From NCBI GenBank assembly GCA_040954595.2, contig CM082593.2, positions 930,001 to 994,000 of the forward strand: a stretch of DNA of 64,000 nucleotides, written 5' to 3'. Source of the stretch: Balanoglossus misakiensis. Taxonomy: Eukaryota > Hemichordata. Each line of letters starts with the position of its first letter. The stretch's first letter is position 1. Positions 1-13,807 of the stretch are shown one piece after another. Below the pieces are notes generated by a model. The model ran no database searches. It was not told the origin of the DNA and worked only from the letters and a program-made list of their open reading frames with translations. Position numbers and translations under genes: made by a program.

Positions 1-2784
<2,784 letters not shown>

Positions 2785-3161
2785 ACTTTATTTACAGCAA
2801 GATCGACGACGGCGTCATCGGGACTGTTGAGTCAACAAAAACAAGGAACGCTGAAGTCAGCGACTTGGTCCTCAATGCCGTCTGCTACGTTCGGTTTCGC
2901 TTCACCGTACCGTTGTAAACTACGATGTGAATACCTCGGGGAAAATCGAGCGCTTCCTCAGGTCCGCTGAATACTATGTGCAGCGTCAGTTACGATCGCG
3001 AGTAAAGATTACATACATAACAGAAACGAAAGTCCGGACAATGTTTCTAAACTCCAAAACAGTGATAGGTGGTCGCCATGATGAATCTCGTTTGTTCATG
3101 CGAGATTTGACGCGAGTGCCTCGCTTTCGGTCTTTTCTAGGTTTGGGTGAAATTCGCAACG
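2785..3161. promoter_or_regulatory. Shared (bidirectional) promoter region between PARG and RPS24
   Basis: The PARG start codon (2784, minus) and the RPS24 start codon (3162-3164, plus) are 377 bp apart and point away from each other. The interval is richer in CG dinucleotides than the surrounding introns. The pyrimidine-rich stretch CTTTCGGTCTTTTCTAGG at about 3124-3141 is a candidate 5'TOP start for the ribosomal-protein mRNA. No TATA box is obvious. A divergent promoter is inferred from position, not demonstrated. Confidence 0.55.
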
Positions 3162-4494
3162 ATGGTGAGTCGATGGTAATTTTCAATCTGCCTGAATCAG
3201 GCGTGAAACAAGCCATCTTTGAAAGATTTCAAGGCAGAGTCCTACTGAAATAATCAAACAACAGTTCGATGAGTTTATTTTCCGAAATATATTACTCACA
3301 TCGCACAAAAACAGACTTTAACGTAAAACGGCCACAGTGTTTCATTGCCAAGATGGCCGCCTCCATATATAACAACATGCATGCAATACGATCACGAACG
3401 AATGATGGTTCTTGTTATCGCGACGATTGGACGATTTTGTATTTGGCATGTTGATAATAATACCTGCATGACATTACATTTACACAGAACCCAACGAATG
3501 CCCCTCGTTCCTTCTATTGGGTGGAATAGACGAATGAAATTGACATCGATCATTGATATGGAGGGAAAGGGTGATGACATTGGTTTGACTAAGATATACA
3601 GCAATGTCAATTGTTGATTTCTTGCAGGGTGACGCCACGTGCACAATACGAACAAGGAAGTTCTTAACCAACCGCTTGCTCTGTCGCAAGCAGATGGTAA
3701 GTGCATCATGTATTCTTACGTTTGGAGGTGTCATTTTCCATTATGCTGAGAATTTTCCTTTGCAAGATTTGTACATGTATGTCTAATGTAATAATCATTT
3801 GTCTTGCAGGTTGTAGATGTTTTACACCCAGGACGTGCAACCGTTCCAAAGACAGAAATCAGAGAGAAACTTGGTAGAATGTACAAGACCACTCCAGATG
3901 TCATCTTCTGCTTTGGCTACAAGACACAGTTTGGCGGTGGTAAAACAACAGGATTTGCCCTCGTCTATGACACCCTGGACTTTGCAAAGAAATATGAACC
4001 CAAACACAGGCTTCAGAGGGTAGGGAACAAATCTAATATTCAAGATGCTGTGTCGGCTTGTGCTATGCACTTAGAACACGCCATGCATTTCTTATGAAAC
4101 TGTGGCTCATTACATAAACTTACAATCTCATGGTTTCTACCCTTGTAGCATGGTCTTTATGAGAGGAAGAGACTCTCCAGAAAACAAAGGAAAGAGAGGA
4201 AAAACAGACAGAAGAAAGTACGAGGTACTGCCAAGGCTAAAGTTGGTGCTGGCAAGAAGGTAAGCATGCATACCTACACGACAACTCAGCTCTTCAAAGA
4301 ATCATATAACCTGAGCAAGTCTGATTTGAGCAAGTTCTGCAACATGACATCACATTTCATCCTGGGTGGACACTCCTCACAAGGATCATATGATTTTGGC
4401 AGCAATGTTGTTTACTTTTATCAAAACGTAGGAAGTTGCTTACCTGTGAATGTTTCATTTTATAATATTTGTCTTTTCTTTCTTTCAACAGTAA
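3162..4494 (+). CDS. RPS24: 40S ribosomal protein eS24
   Basis: Component of the small ribosomal subunit, involved in 18S rRNA maturation. Five exons: 3162-3164 (only the ATG), 3628-3696, 3810-4019, 4149-4259 and 4492-4494 (only the TAA), giving 131 residues, close to the usual 130-133. The diagnostic core is present: [18 protein letters not shown], then [57 protein letters not shown] and the basic tail [20 protein letters not shown]. All introns are GT-AG. The first donor follows the start codon directly (ATG|GTGAGT), and the last exon opens with the stop codon (CAG|TAA). No canonical C/D snoRNA was seen in the introns. Confidence 0.97.
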
Positions 4495-4566
4495 CATGCA
4501 GCAACAGAAGATCCCGAATGTATCTGTATTTTTGGTGGACATGGACATTTATCATGATTAAATGTT

Positions 4567-4572
4567 AATAAA
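4567..4572 (+). terminator. RPS24 polyadenylation signal
   Basis: AATAAA lies 72 bp after the RPS24 stop codon, consistent with the short 3' UTR typical of ribosomal-protein mRNAs. Confidence 0.7.
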
Positions 4573-4639
4573 TATCACCAGTGACATTCACAGCTGTTGT
4601 GTCTTTGAATTTGTGTGAATCGTGATAACAATATAATTC

Positions 4640-4798
4640 CACTTAATAGTTACCAGTGTTTTTGTTGAGGGTGATTGATACCCCGGTAAATGTTACTGGA
4701 ATTCTATCAACACAGTCGCATTTGCTACTGTTGCCAGGATTCCTAAATCATTTACCCCAATCCCTTAGCTAGCAAAAACACTGGTTACTGTTGAAGTG
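4640..4798. mobile_element. Small inverted-repeat (MITE-like) element
   Basis: About 159 bp bounded by imperfect terminal inverted repeats of roughly 26 bp. The left end begins CACTTAATAGTTACCAGTGT; the right end, reversed, begins CACTTCAACAGTAACCAGTG. The interior has no coding capacity. Size and structure suit a non-autonomous DNA element. I could not identify a clear target-site duplication or a family. Confidence 0.6.
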
Positions 4799-5490
4799 TA
4801 TGGACATAAAAGGTTCCAAAATTGTAAGCCAAAAATGCAGTTCATCAAAATTACATACTTGGTAAAAAAACACTGCAAAAAAGGAGCAACAATCTCTAGA
4901 TCACTGAACTTACTTTCATAGCATTTAAAACAGCTTTAATTTTGTACACGTGTACAATGCAGGAAGACGCACAGAAAAACAAATGAGCACCAAACGTGTA
5001 AGAAGGCTTAAAACACCATTAAACGTCTCTCAGACGAAACAACCAGGCAAGAAAGCTGTTTTTCTTCCACAAATGTACAAATTACATGAAATTCTGAGAA
5101 AGAGATGCAAAACAGTTGAATTTGTGTTAAAATCTCACCACAAGACAAAGTTTTCTATCCATCACAAAAGTTCATATACTAGTGAAAAATATTAAGGCCT
5201 ATAATATAAATATGGCTTGTAATATTGATTCTTGGACTAAAACATCAAATAGAACATATATCATACTAAAAATATCTCATTGAAACCACAGCTGCTAGCA
5301 TCAGTAGCTCTTGTAAATTGACAAGAATAAATGGAAGAAAATTCTCAAGATTTTTGGTAATACGCACAGGTCAGGTCCTCTCCATGTAATCATTCACCAC
5401 AATTCAAACATTCACCGGTAGAGGGCAATATTGCACATCCCATAACCTTGGTCACATGCACAAACAGCACGTCACTTTCTGAACATACTA

Positions 5491-5632
5491 TAAGGTTATT
5501 CACAAAATACCGGGATTTATGTCCGAGTACATCGTGCAGCGCAGGTATTGTCCGAGACGCGCAGCGTCGAGGACAATACCGAAGCGTACGATGTACGAGG
5601 ACATAAATCCCGGTATTTTGTGAATAACCTTA
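5491..5632. repeat. Long near-perfect palindrome (hairpin element)
   Basis: The left arm starts AAGGTTATTCACAAAATACC and continues CGGGATTTATGTCC. The right arm is its reverse complement (GGACATAAATCCCGG, then TATTTTGTGAATAACCTT). The interior also pairs (GGTATTGTCC with GGACAATACC), with a short loop around 5560. The total is about 142 bp, and the arms are CpG-rich near the centre. It resembles a foldback element or MITE and directly abuts the next element. Confidence 0.7.
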
Positions 5633-6136
5633 TTATTATACACCTTTTCCGGACGTCCTTGATGAACGATAAAGAATAAATAGGCCGCTATCGGACTTTC
5701 TAGTTTTCAGACGCCGCCATGACGTAATTTGCATATCGAACGCGCCTTCACCTCGCGCATCAGGTGATGCTAGTGTCGAGCTGCCGATGTCTCGCGCGCG
5801 ACGTTCTACGCTGCAGCGATGAACGCGCTCGCCTGTTCGTTCACACATTCCTTCGACTGAAATTTCATCGAGGATTTTGACTTATTTCGCATCTTGGGCC
5901 ACCAATAATTTTGTTTAATAACGACTGTGTACTTTTTATATAATTTTTTGTGAGAGTAGGGTGCAATATCATCATTGTTTACATCAGACAGCTGTGAGGT
6001 CAAAGGTCAAATATGCGTCCAATAACCCTGTGGGTTATGGGACTCTGCGTCCTCATTTGAATAATTATTGGACGGTGATACCGCGAATTATTGTATTACG
6101 GAACTCCATAGGTTACAGCAGTAGGTGTATAATAAT
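5632..6136. mobile_element. TIR-bounded non-autonomous element, about 505 bp
   Basis: The ends are ATTATTATACACCT (5632-5645) and its exact inverse AGGTGTATAATAAT (6123-6136). The interior is unusually GC- and CpG-rich for this window (about 5690-5830) and shows no credible ORF. It could be a MITE or part of a composite with the adjacent palindrome. Confidence 0.45.
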
Positions 6137-6702
6137 GGTAATTAATATCCCCCCAATTAAGTAGTGAAATAAACAGCAAAGGGAATTCAACAAGCAAACT
6201 AAAAATCTGAACTTGATTTGCATATAAAATCAAAATTGTGGATAACTGCATAAAAATATTAAAAGTACAAATCAAGAAAATCGTGTATAAATCCCAGAAA
6301 ATATTAACATATCAAATAAAATTAATGTAGGAACATATATTAACAAATTCTGCAAAAAACTGAAGAATGTATGTAAGTACAATACTTGAAGGCATCTTTA
6401 AAAAAACATAATTTTATATGTACTGACATCCAGATCTGCTGGAAGAATATAAAACGGGTAAAACAATATATCCTCAGCAATAAAAAAAAATATGGTAATT
6501 TAGAATACCACGTACTATGCACATCTCCCCATAATAAATATTGCACTGTCCCATCATATATTGCACTCTCTGCTCAGGCGGCAATCTATCTTGTAGACAG
6601 ACCATTCCATTCAATTTAGGGTGGGTGAATGGGAATAATGTAGCAGTTACACACACGTGCACACACTCGTTCATCATAAATAGCACTGCTGCAAATATTG
6701 GT
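6137..6702. other. AT-rich stretch, probably the 3' UTR of the JIP gene
   Basis: No gene is visible. The part next to 6703 is probably the 3' UTR of the scaffold gene read from the right. The rest is AT-rich sequence without recognisable features. Confidence 0.4.
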
Positions 6703-9700
6703 TCATTCCATGTAAATGTCTTCAGTTGGGTGGGTGTATTCCAGAAACTGATCGTAGAAACTCCGGAAAGCTCTCCTGAAACAGAAAATGAGAAAGTGGA
6801 AATGGAAATTCAATCCAGCCTGTCAAATACAGACACAGGAAACTAAACCCACAGATCCATTCTGCTGACATCTAACTCTACAATTTAATGAATTCTGTAT
6901 ACTTCCAATAGCATTCAAAATTTATTCACATCACAAAATATTTCACTCTCTCCATCATATCACTTACCCAAAGGCTTCTGCTACAGGTTTAGTTGAATTA
7001 CCATCTTCTGCAATAAACACATGACAGGCAAACCGTCTCTCTGACGGATGCTTGGTGATAAAACCAAAGTACCTGAGAAAAATTACAACAAAAAATAGCA
7101 TCAATGATACTGTGCTCACATTTGATCAGAACTGGTACATACATGTGTGACAGAATTTTGTTTGCAAGGAAATAAACTCTTGTATCACTCACCTGTCATT
7201 TTTGGGATGATATCCACAGAAAGACACGTGTTTCAATGAAAAGAAATGATTGTGTGAGGATCTCTTGTCTCCTTTATTTCCCAGTAATTTTCCCATTTTC
7301 TTCCTCACGCTATCCCCTCTCTGAAAAAAGTCACAAAAACACAAATGCTGAATGAAAGCATCTGGTGTTACTATGCATCCTTCAAACACATTTAAAAGAT
7401 AAAACAATGGCTGCTGGAAACAAACACACATACAACAATTACATGCAAAACAAAATTTTAGGCAACATTTATTATATATGTGATCATGTATGAATTAGTC
7501 CATATACAGATAAACTCAATTGAACATGGACAGAATGTACACTAACACACATACACATCACATAACTGCATATAAGTACATACAACAATTGGTTACATGC
7601 ACAGTTCTCAACAGTAAGGCCACTGTGATAATCAAGAGGTACAAGAACAAAGTCTAAAACAGACTGAGAGGATCTTCTTGTAAGATGGCAAGGAACTTAC
7701 TTCAGAGTCTGACCCAGAACCCTCCTCCTCAACCTCAGGCTGAAGGAGATCAAGGAGATAGACAGAAAGAAGAAATAGAAGAGTAAAGACAGATTGCAGT
7801 GTGACCAAAGAACTGGCAGCCTCGAAAGACACAATGATAGAATTTTCTATGGTTTATGGCTTTTAACTAATTCAGAATCGTACCGTATCGTATCTTATCT
7901 TATTGTATCACATCATTGTATTGTGTTATATCTCATATACCTGTGTTGCTTTTGGTTTTGACTGATCTGTCATCTTGATACCTCTGACACTGATTTCCAA
8001 CAGACAGAGAGTTGGCGGACTTCTGGCGATGGTCATCCTTCTGGCGGTCACAATCTGAAATCAGGGGAAGAACTTGCACGTCAGAACACTCATTCTGTTG
8101 AGTTGTCCTACTGTCTTCAGTGGCAGTGTTTGACAAATGATTTTCTTAGAAATGAGCAATCTTGCTACAAGTCAATAGAACTCAAAAGACCTCAGAGCAG
8201 ACCCACCTTCTGCATTGCTTTACACAAGACATCATTGCCTTTGTGTGTGGGCACTTCTATAGAGCCAAGGAACTTGAGAAGAAATTTATCAATACACCAA
8301 GCCCTTCCTCCCATACCTAGAAAAAAGAACATTCATGTTTCAATATTACGCTGCCAAAGATGACAAAATGCAAATTTGCCTTAGATAACAGGTGTTCTAC
8401 TCATTAGCATAATATCCCTAATCTATCAAGAGAATAATACCTGGTTCACATTCTGTATCTTCAGATATCTCTCGGACATACACACTTGGAAAACAGCCCT
8501 CAGCAGCACTCCGTAAATTAATTCCTTCGTACCACAAATCTTCACACATGGCCTCCACATACACAGGGTCACCAATGTCAAGTTCAATTTCATCGTCATG
8601 TCTCTTCAAAAATCTGAACATGGCAAGGTGTGTCTGTTGTTTGATTTCTCCATTTACACGCAAAGTTACTGGGGTGAAGCCTCCTGTGTTTTTCGTTTGA
8701 GATCCTGTATCAGAGAAAGAGAGAGAGAGATACAGTGACACAAAATGAGAGATACAGATTGGGAAAGACACATGGGGACATGGATAGAGAGATATGACAG
8801 GGCTAATCATGATGGCAATGGAAATGTTATGATTGTTTTCAAAAAATCAAACAGCAAGAAGTTTTCATCTGCATTATAAACAGAAAATAAATCCTACCAT
8901 CAACCTCTTCTGACTTGTTGAAGAGATTTTTGAGTTTCTGTTTGTTGTTTGGTTTTGCTTTGGGGGTTGAGTCTTCTAGGAGTAGGAGATTACCGGCCGA
9001 TAACATCGGTTTGTGTTCACGACTGGTGGAGTCAAATGCAAATGTTGGACTTTCAGTGGGAATCACATTGACCTCTGGAGGGCTTTGTGTACATGGAGAA
9101 TAACCGTATTCCGTCTGTTTGTCTGTGTGCAGCTCAGATTCCTTCTTCTCAGCTTGATCCAGCTCAGCTTGCAGATTACCTGTTGAAAGTGTGTGATGTC
9201 ATTGACATTTGGAAGCAAGCTTGGAAGAAAACTTCCCAATGATATCAAAGGACTCCAGGTGGTCAGGGTGCCCAGGAATAAACATGAACATACTACTTTA
9301 TATGTATTGTTGTTGTTTTTTATTTTACAAGTATGTATATTTGGAATGAGAAGTCAAACCTGCAGCAACAGGAAGCTTTGGGAGCTGTCTTCCATTGCTT
9401 CTGGTCATCACAGCTGATGTGGTTTCAACACTTTCTTCTGTACCGATGTAGAATGTCTGTAAGATACAATCATACACTTGATGTGATATTATAACAGGTA
9501 AATTCAACATCTCTAGACATTTTTCTGGTAATATATGTTTTATATGCTGTTTGGGCCATACTGGATTAGTGATTGTCACAGCATTACATAACCTAAGCTG
9601 TCACCTTTTCATCCAATTTATTGCTTCTGTACTGTACCTCTATTGAATTTTAAAAGCCCCTACTGTGTTTTAAGTGTCTCTGCATAACTACTGTCTTCTG

Positions 9701-11148
9701 TGGAATTACATGCTACAAATACATATCACTGCCTTCATACCCTCCATAGATCAGCATGGTATGGTCTAAATGACAATGGTAAACAACTGGATCATTCCAT
9801 TATGTATGTGTTCAAGGGTTAAAACTAATGGTACTCACAGTTTCTTCCACCACATCAGACTCTTCTTCAAAAATATTTAGCGTTTGTTTTGTTTCACTGT
9901 CACCAGTTTCCACTTCCTCCATGATGTCAAGTTTGATCATTTCTGCTTGTAAATTATTCTCCTCTGCAGTCTTTCTTGATCTGTATCTCTTGTGCTCGGC
10001 TGAAAAGAAGATGAAAAATATTACATAGTAGGTAGATGTATATACATTTATACAGAGTTGCAAAATATACTCAAACTGCATCCCAGACAGAAAGTGAGGA
10101 AACAAAACCAATAATTCTCCACTTACGTGTCATTCTGAAATGATCATTATTATAACCGACATCTTCCTCATCAGTGGATGGAAGGTCACTGAATTCGTTC
10201 TCAACATCCAGTAGATCTTCACTCTGATAGGTGTCTAGATTAATATCATGGGTCAGTCTACAACAGCAAGATCACAAAAAAATATGTGTGGTACAATGTG
10301 CATGGTAATGTTTAATATCATTCAAACTCATAGCGTGTATGTGTATGTGTGTTTTCGTCCATAGAAAAACCATTTGTACAAAAGTGCTAATCTAGTTTTA
10401 TATTTGATATTTGCTATGTCAATTGACACCCACCCACACCGACTCCAATCGACCACGCCCATCACGGCCTTTGTGCCACTGTATTGTCTGTCACAGCTGG
10501 ATGTCGCCTATTCACACATTACTGTATAATTATGGGTAGCATTATAAATTTGATTATTTCTATCCCCAATATCACAGAGAAAATGTCACTTTATAATTAC
10601 ATTACCCGATTAGACAAAGTTGCAATTAAAATTAAACTGTTTAGCTGTAATAGTGTTAGCTGTATTCTACAGACAGCAATGTGATCTTGTACTGAAATGC
10701 ATCCGCTTGCATTATTTCATGATTTCAATTTCATCAGTCATTCATTGCACTCGTCTCGTAGATACAATTTTATTATTACGACTGTGGTGTATGGATTTTC
10801 CTAGAATAATTTCATCGCTCTCCCAACAACAAAGTCCATTCAACGTGCTTGTTTGCCAAAAGGACCGGAAAACCTGACCAAACAATGAAAGCGTCCGACG
10901 ATAGCGATCATTCAACCATCCGTACGTAAACAATAGCAAGGGATGCGATGGAGTCATTGGAGAACGATTGATGGATTCGCGCACTTGACGGTAACTTTAA
11001 AACTACTCATCTCCTTCGACGGTCCCATGTTTTCACTGCCAATCTTTGCGAACATTAAGCGTTATATCTTTCACAGTATCTTTTGTCAGAGGTCTGTTCC
11101 ATCAACTTACCTGTACGAATTAACGTGTGAAGCGTACTTGTCGGCCAT
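6703..11148 (-). CDS. MAPK8IP: JNK-interacting protein 1/2-type scaffold (SH3 + PTB)
   Basis: Scaffold that assembles MLK-MKK7-JNK modules and acts as a kinesin-1 cargo adaptor. Twelve coding exons: 11111-11148, 10127-10257, 9839-9999, 9360-9456, 8898-9179, 8441-8704, 8207-8316, 7941-8054, 7701-7739, 7193-7320, 6968-7072 and 6703-6775. Their phases close exactly to 513 residues. Visible parts: the N-terminal motif RLTHDINLD shared with vertebrate JIP1/2; an acidic [14 protein letters not shown] stretch; KQTLNIF, which resembles the JNK-docking core; an SH3 domain at about residues 255-320 ([20 protein letters not shown]); a PTB domain at about 330-510 ([48 protein letters not shown]); and the C-terminus HPTEDIYME, matching the kinesin-light-chain-binding end. 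An acidic-then-basic insert (exons 7701-7739 and 7193-7320) splits the PTB. The sequence does not decide between JIP1 and JIP2; a pre-duplication single ortholog is likely. Confidence 0.93.
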
Positions 11149-11447
11149 TTTGGATGAAGATAAACTGCTCTGGGAGACTAGAATTAACAGAGCATCACTT
11201 CGTCAGTTTTCGGCGTGAAGTTAGAGACCCGTTAGCTCTACTTAGAGCTGTTTCAACGTCTGAAAATCTTTAATGGCTCGAACAAGATCTACTCCGAAGG
11301 GAAATTAATGTAGACGTCGATATTTACGTTTATTAGGAGAACCCAGTTCGCCGCGACATATGCGCCCTCAACGGACTAAAACAGAATCTGGGATCTCATT
11401 TTTAGTTTTACAACCTTTCGACGCAAAAGAAGAAATCCAAAGAAAAT

Positions 11448-13490
11448 TAAAGCTGCAAGCAGCGTTGAAGGGGCCCAAGCATAGTGTGAATAACCATTAG
11501 ACTCCATTCAGTGTTGTACAATTCAAATGCGTAGACTGTATTTGCTCTCGATGTTGAGATATTGGGAAGTAGCCAACCACCCGAAATGCATGTCCTACAA
11601 GTACAAACACAACAACCAAAGGTGAACTTCTACGTTGTAAGTACTTCAGTAAGTACATCAAAGGTCAGCTGAGGTACCCAAAATTGGGACAAAAATTAGG
11701 ATTCTCTTTTGGTTCATATTCAAGACAACGGAAAATCCCCGCCCTTTGGGTTTGTCAAATTAGATATGGCCATAATAATGAGTTACGCAAGTAAGTTACA
11801 GGTGGCCCCAGGAATTTAGCATTTCATGACACAGAGGGTCCTACCCTACCCCTCCAAACACCTGGCTATATATGATGTGCATGCTAACATATGGAAAGCA
11901 GGTCAATGGACACCTGACGTCACCCAAAAATTTGACAATAAATTGTCATTCCTGTTTATGTCATGTGCAACAAATCATGCATCTGCAGCCCTTCCACTTT
12001 GCCTACCATTAGGTATACATGTAATACATGAATCAAGCAGGTGTCACAGGTATCCCCTTGTATTTGGCATTTCATGATAATTTCATCCCTCCAAATACCA
12101 AAGCTGCACCTGTACAACGTGCTGAGATGTGGCACTGTACGACAGAGGTCATCCAAATCACCTTATACGTTTGGGCAAAAATCAACTGACACACATTCGT
12201 CCCTGTGGAACAAAAACCACACATATCGCCCCGTTGGTTAGTGTAAAATTAAATGTACAAAATCAATGACTTTGGCAGGTGCAACAGGTGACCCCGCCTT
12301 TGGTATACCATTATGGTCCTATCCGTATATCCCCCCACTCCAAACCTGCATGCATCTGCTTTTATTCACTAAGCAAAAGCAGGTGAAATGTCACATAAGG
12401 TCGCCCACAACTTGACAGGAAAATCGGACTTCATATTGATCCATGTGCAACAAAAATCACGCTAGCATCCCTTTCATTGACCCCACAATTACGCATGCAC
12501 ATAATTGAGTTACGCAGGTGACCCCCGAAACGGGCGTATTATTTTGGTCCCATACAGCTGCATGAACCTACGTGCCATTACGGGCGACCTGATAACCCCC
12601 ACGGCCACCTGCGAGCCGACCCCCATACTGAACATCCAGTTGCAATGTCTTGACTGAAGTAGGAACTTTTGAACGGCAACGAAGCCTGATCTCTGATTAT
12701 TGCTGGTACCATACTCCCTTCGTGCAAGAAAATCACTGGTCTGCTTACGTATTCGGCCGATTTCCCGAACTAATACCCACTACATGTGACTACCATGCTA
12801 ATGAAACCTGACTCGCCCATTAGCGACTGAGGGTCAAAGTCCACTGCCGCAATGTTAACCAGTGTAGCCGGGTCTGGATAGAAACATTTGAACGGCAACA
12901 GCTAACAAACTCAGCGTACTTCAATAAAACGCCCTAACACAGACTGAACTCTGATAATGTGTTGTCCCAAAATTCATTCCGTGGAAAATAATCACTGGTC
13001 TGTTTACGTATTTCAGCCGATTTTCCAACGAAGTGTGTACCCTGCTAATGAGACCTCCGCAGGATTACGTAATGACAGTGAAAGTCCGATACCCAAGTGT
13101 TCGTCCTCAGCCCACCAAAAAATGCGAAAAATATTACAAAAATCTTCTTCTCAAAATCGACTTGGCCTAGGACCTTGAAATTTGGCACAGGCGATTTTGG
13201 CCACATAGTCTACAAAAATCGCGAAAAGAATGTACATGCCCCCATTAACGTGCACATTAGGTCAATTTGAAAATTTCGCTCGATTACAGACACAAAGTCA
13301 CGTGACTAATTACAAATTCAAAGGGCAGGTGCACTAGTACTCATGGGCCCCAACCACCGTGCAAAATTTGGTAGGCGCAGCTGCCGGAATTTCAGAGAAA
13401 AACGGGCGCAAAAAAACGACTCAAGAAGAAAGAAGAAAAACTCCAGCAATAACAGAAGGGGACCAAGCGCCTGAGGGCGCTTGGTCCCCT
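11448..13490. repeat. Gene-free repeat-like block ending in a perfect hairpin
   Basis: This 2-kb stretch has no long ORF. It starts with AGCTGCAAGCAGCGTTGAAG followed by GGGCCCAAGC. It ends with a purine-rich AAGAAGAAAGAAGAAAAAC tract, CTCCAGCAATAACAGAAGG, and a terminal stem-loop (GGGGACCAAGCGCC / GGCGCTTGGTCCCC, 13459-13489). I recall similar head and tail phrases from dispersed repeats in aquatic animal genomes, but I cannot name the family. It also contains internal near-duplicates, such as the two copies of ATCACTGGTCTG..TTACGTATT (about 12731 and 12991). Confidence 0.5.
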
Positions 13491-13807
13491 AACAAATGAA
13501 GAACAGTTTCTTTTCATCCATTCAATAATCTGAAATTAGTAAAATTAGGGACTACTCAATTTATTCAGCAGGAGGAGAAGGTCAATTTGCTTTTGTGCAC
13601 GTCAAAACATTCGCAGATCCTGGCCCTAAGTAAGCATACCAATGACACACATACAGAACAAAGTAATTTCTCTTTCGGTGTTTATTGAACGTTACTCTAT
13701 TAATCTAACCAATCATTTGCTACAGTACAACCACCAGTAACTTCGGATGAAATTGAGAATGAAAGCAAATTATTTATCGTGACATCAGCACTTGTAAACC
13801 AGTCCAG

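Noticed and set aside
3165-4491. snoRNA in RPS24 introns
   Set aside because: A TGATGA box occurs near 3570, but no matching D box or terminal stem was found at a suitable distance.
4950-5195. 81-codon plus-strand ORF
   Set aside because: Low-complexity, Lys-rich, no similarity I recognise, no splice or promoter context; chance ORF in AT-rich DNA.
8418-8810. N-terminal hydrophobic extension of the SH3 ORF as a signal peptide
   Set aside because: The region upstream of 8704 is an intron with a good acceptor; the exon starts at GSQTKNTGG.
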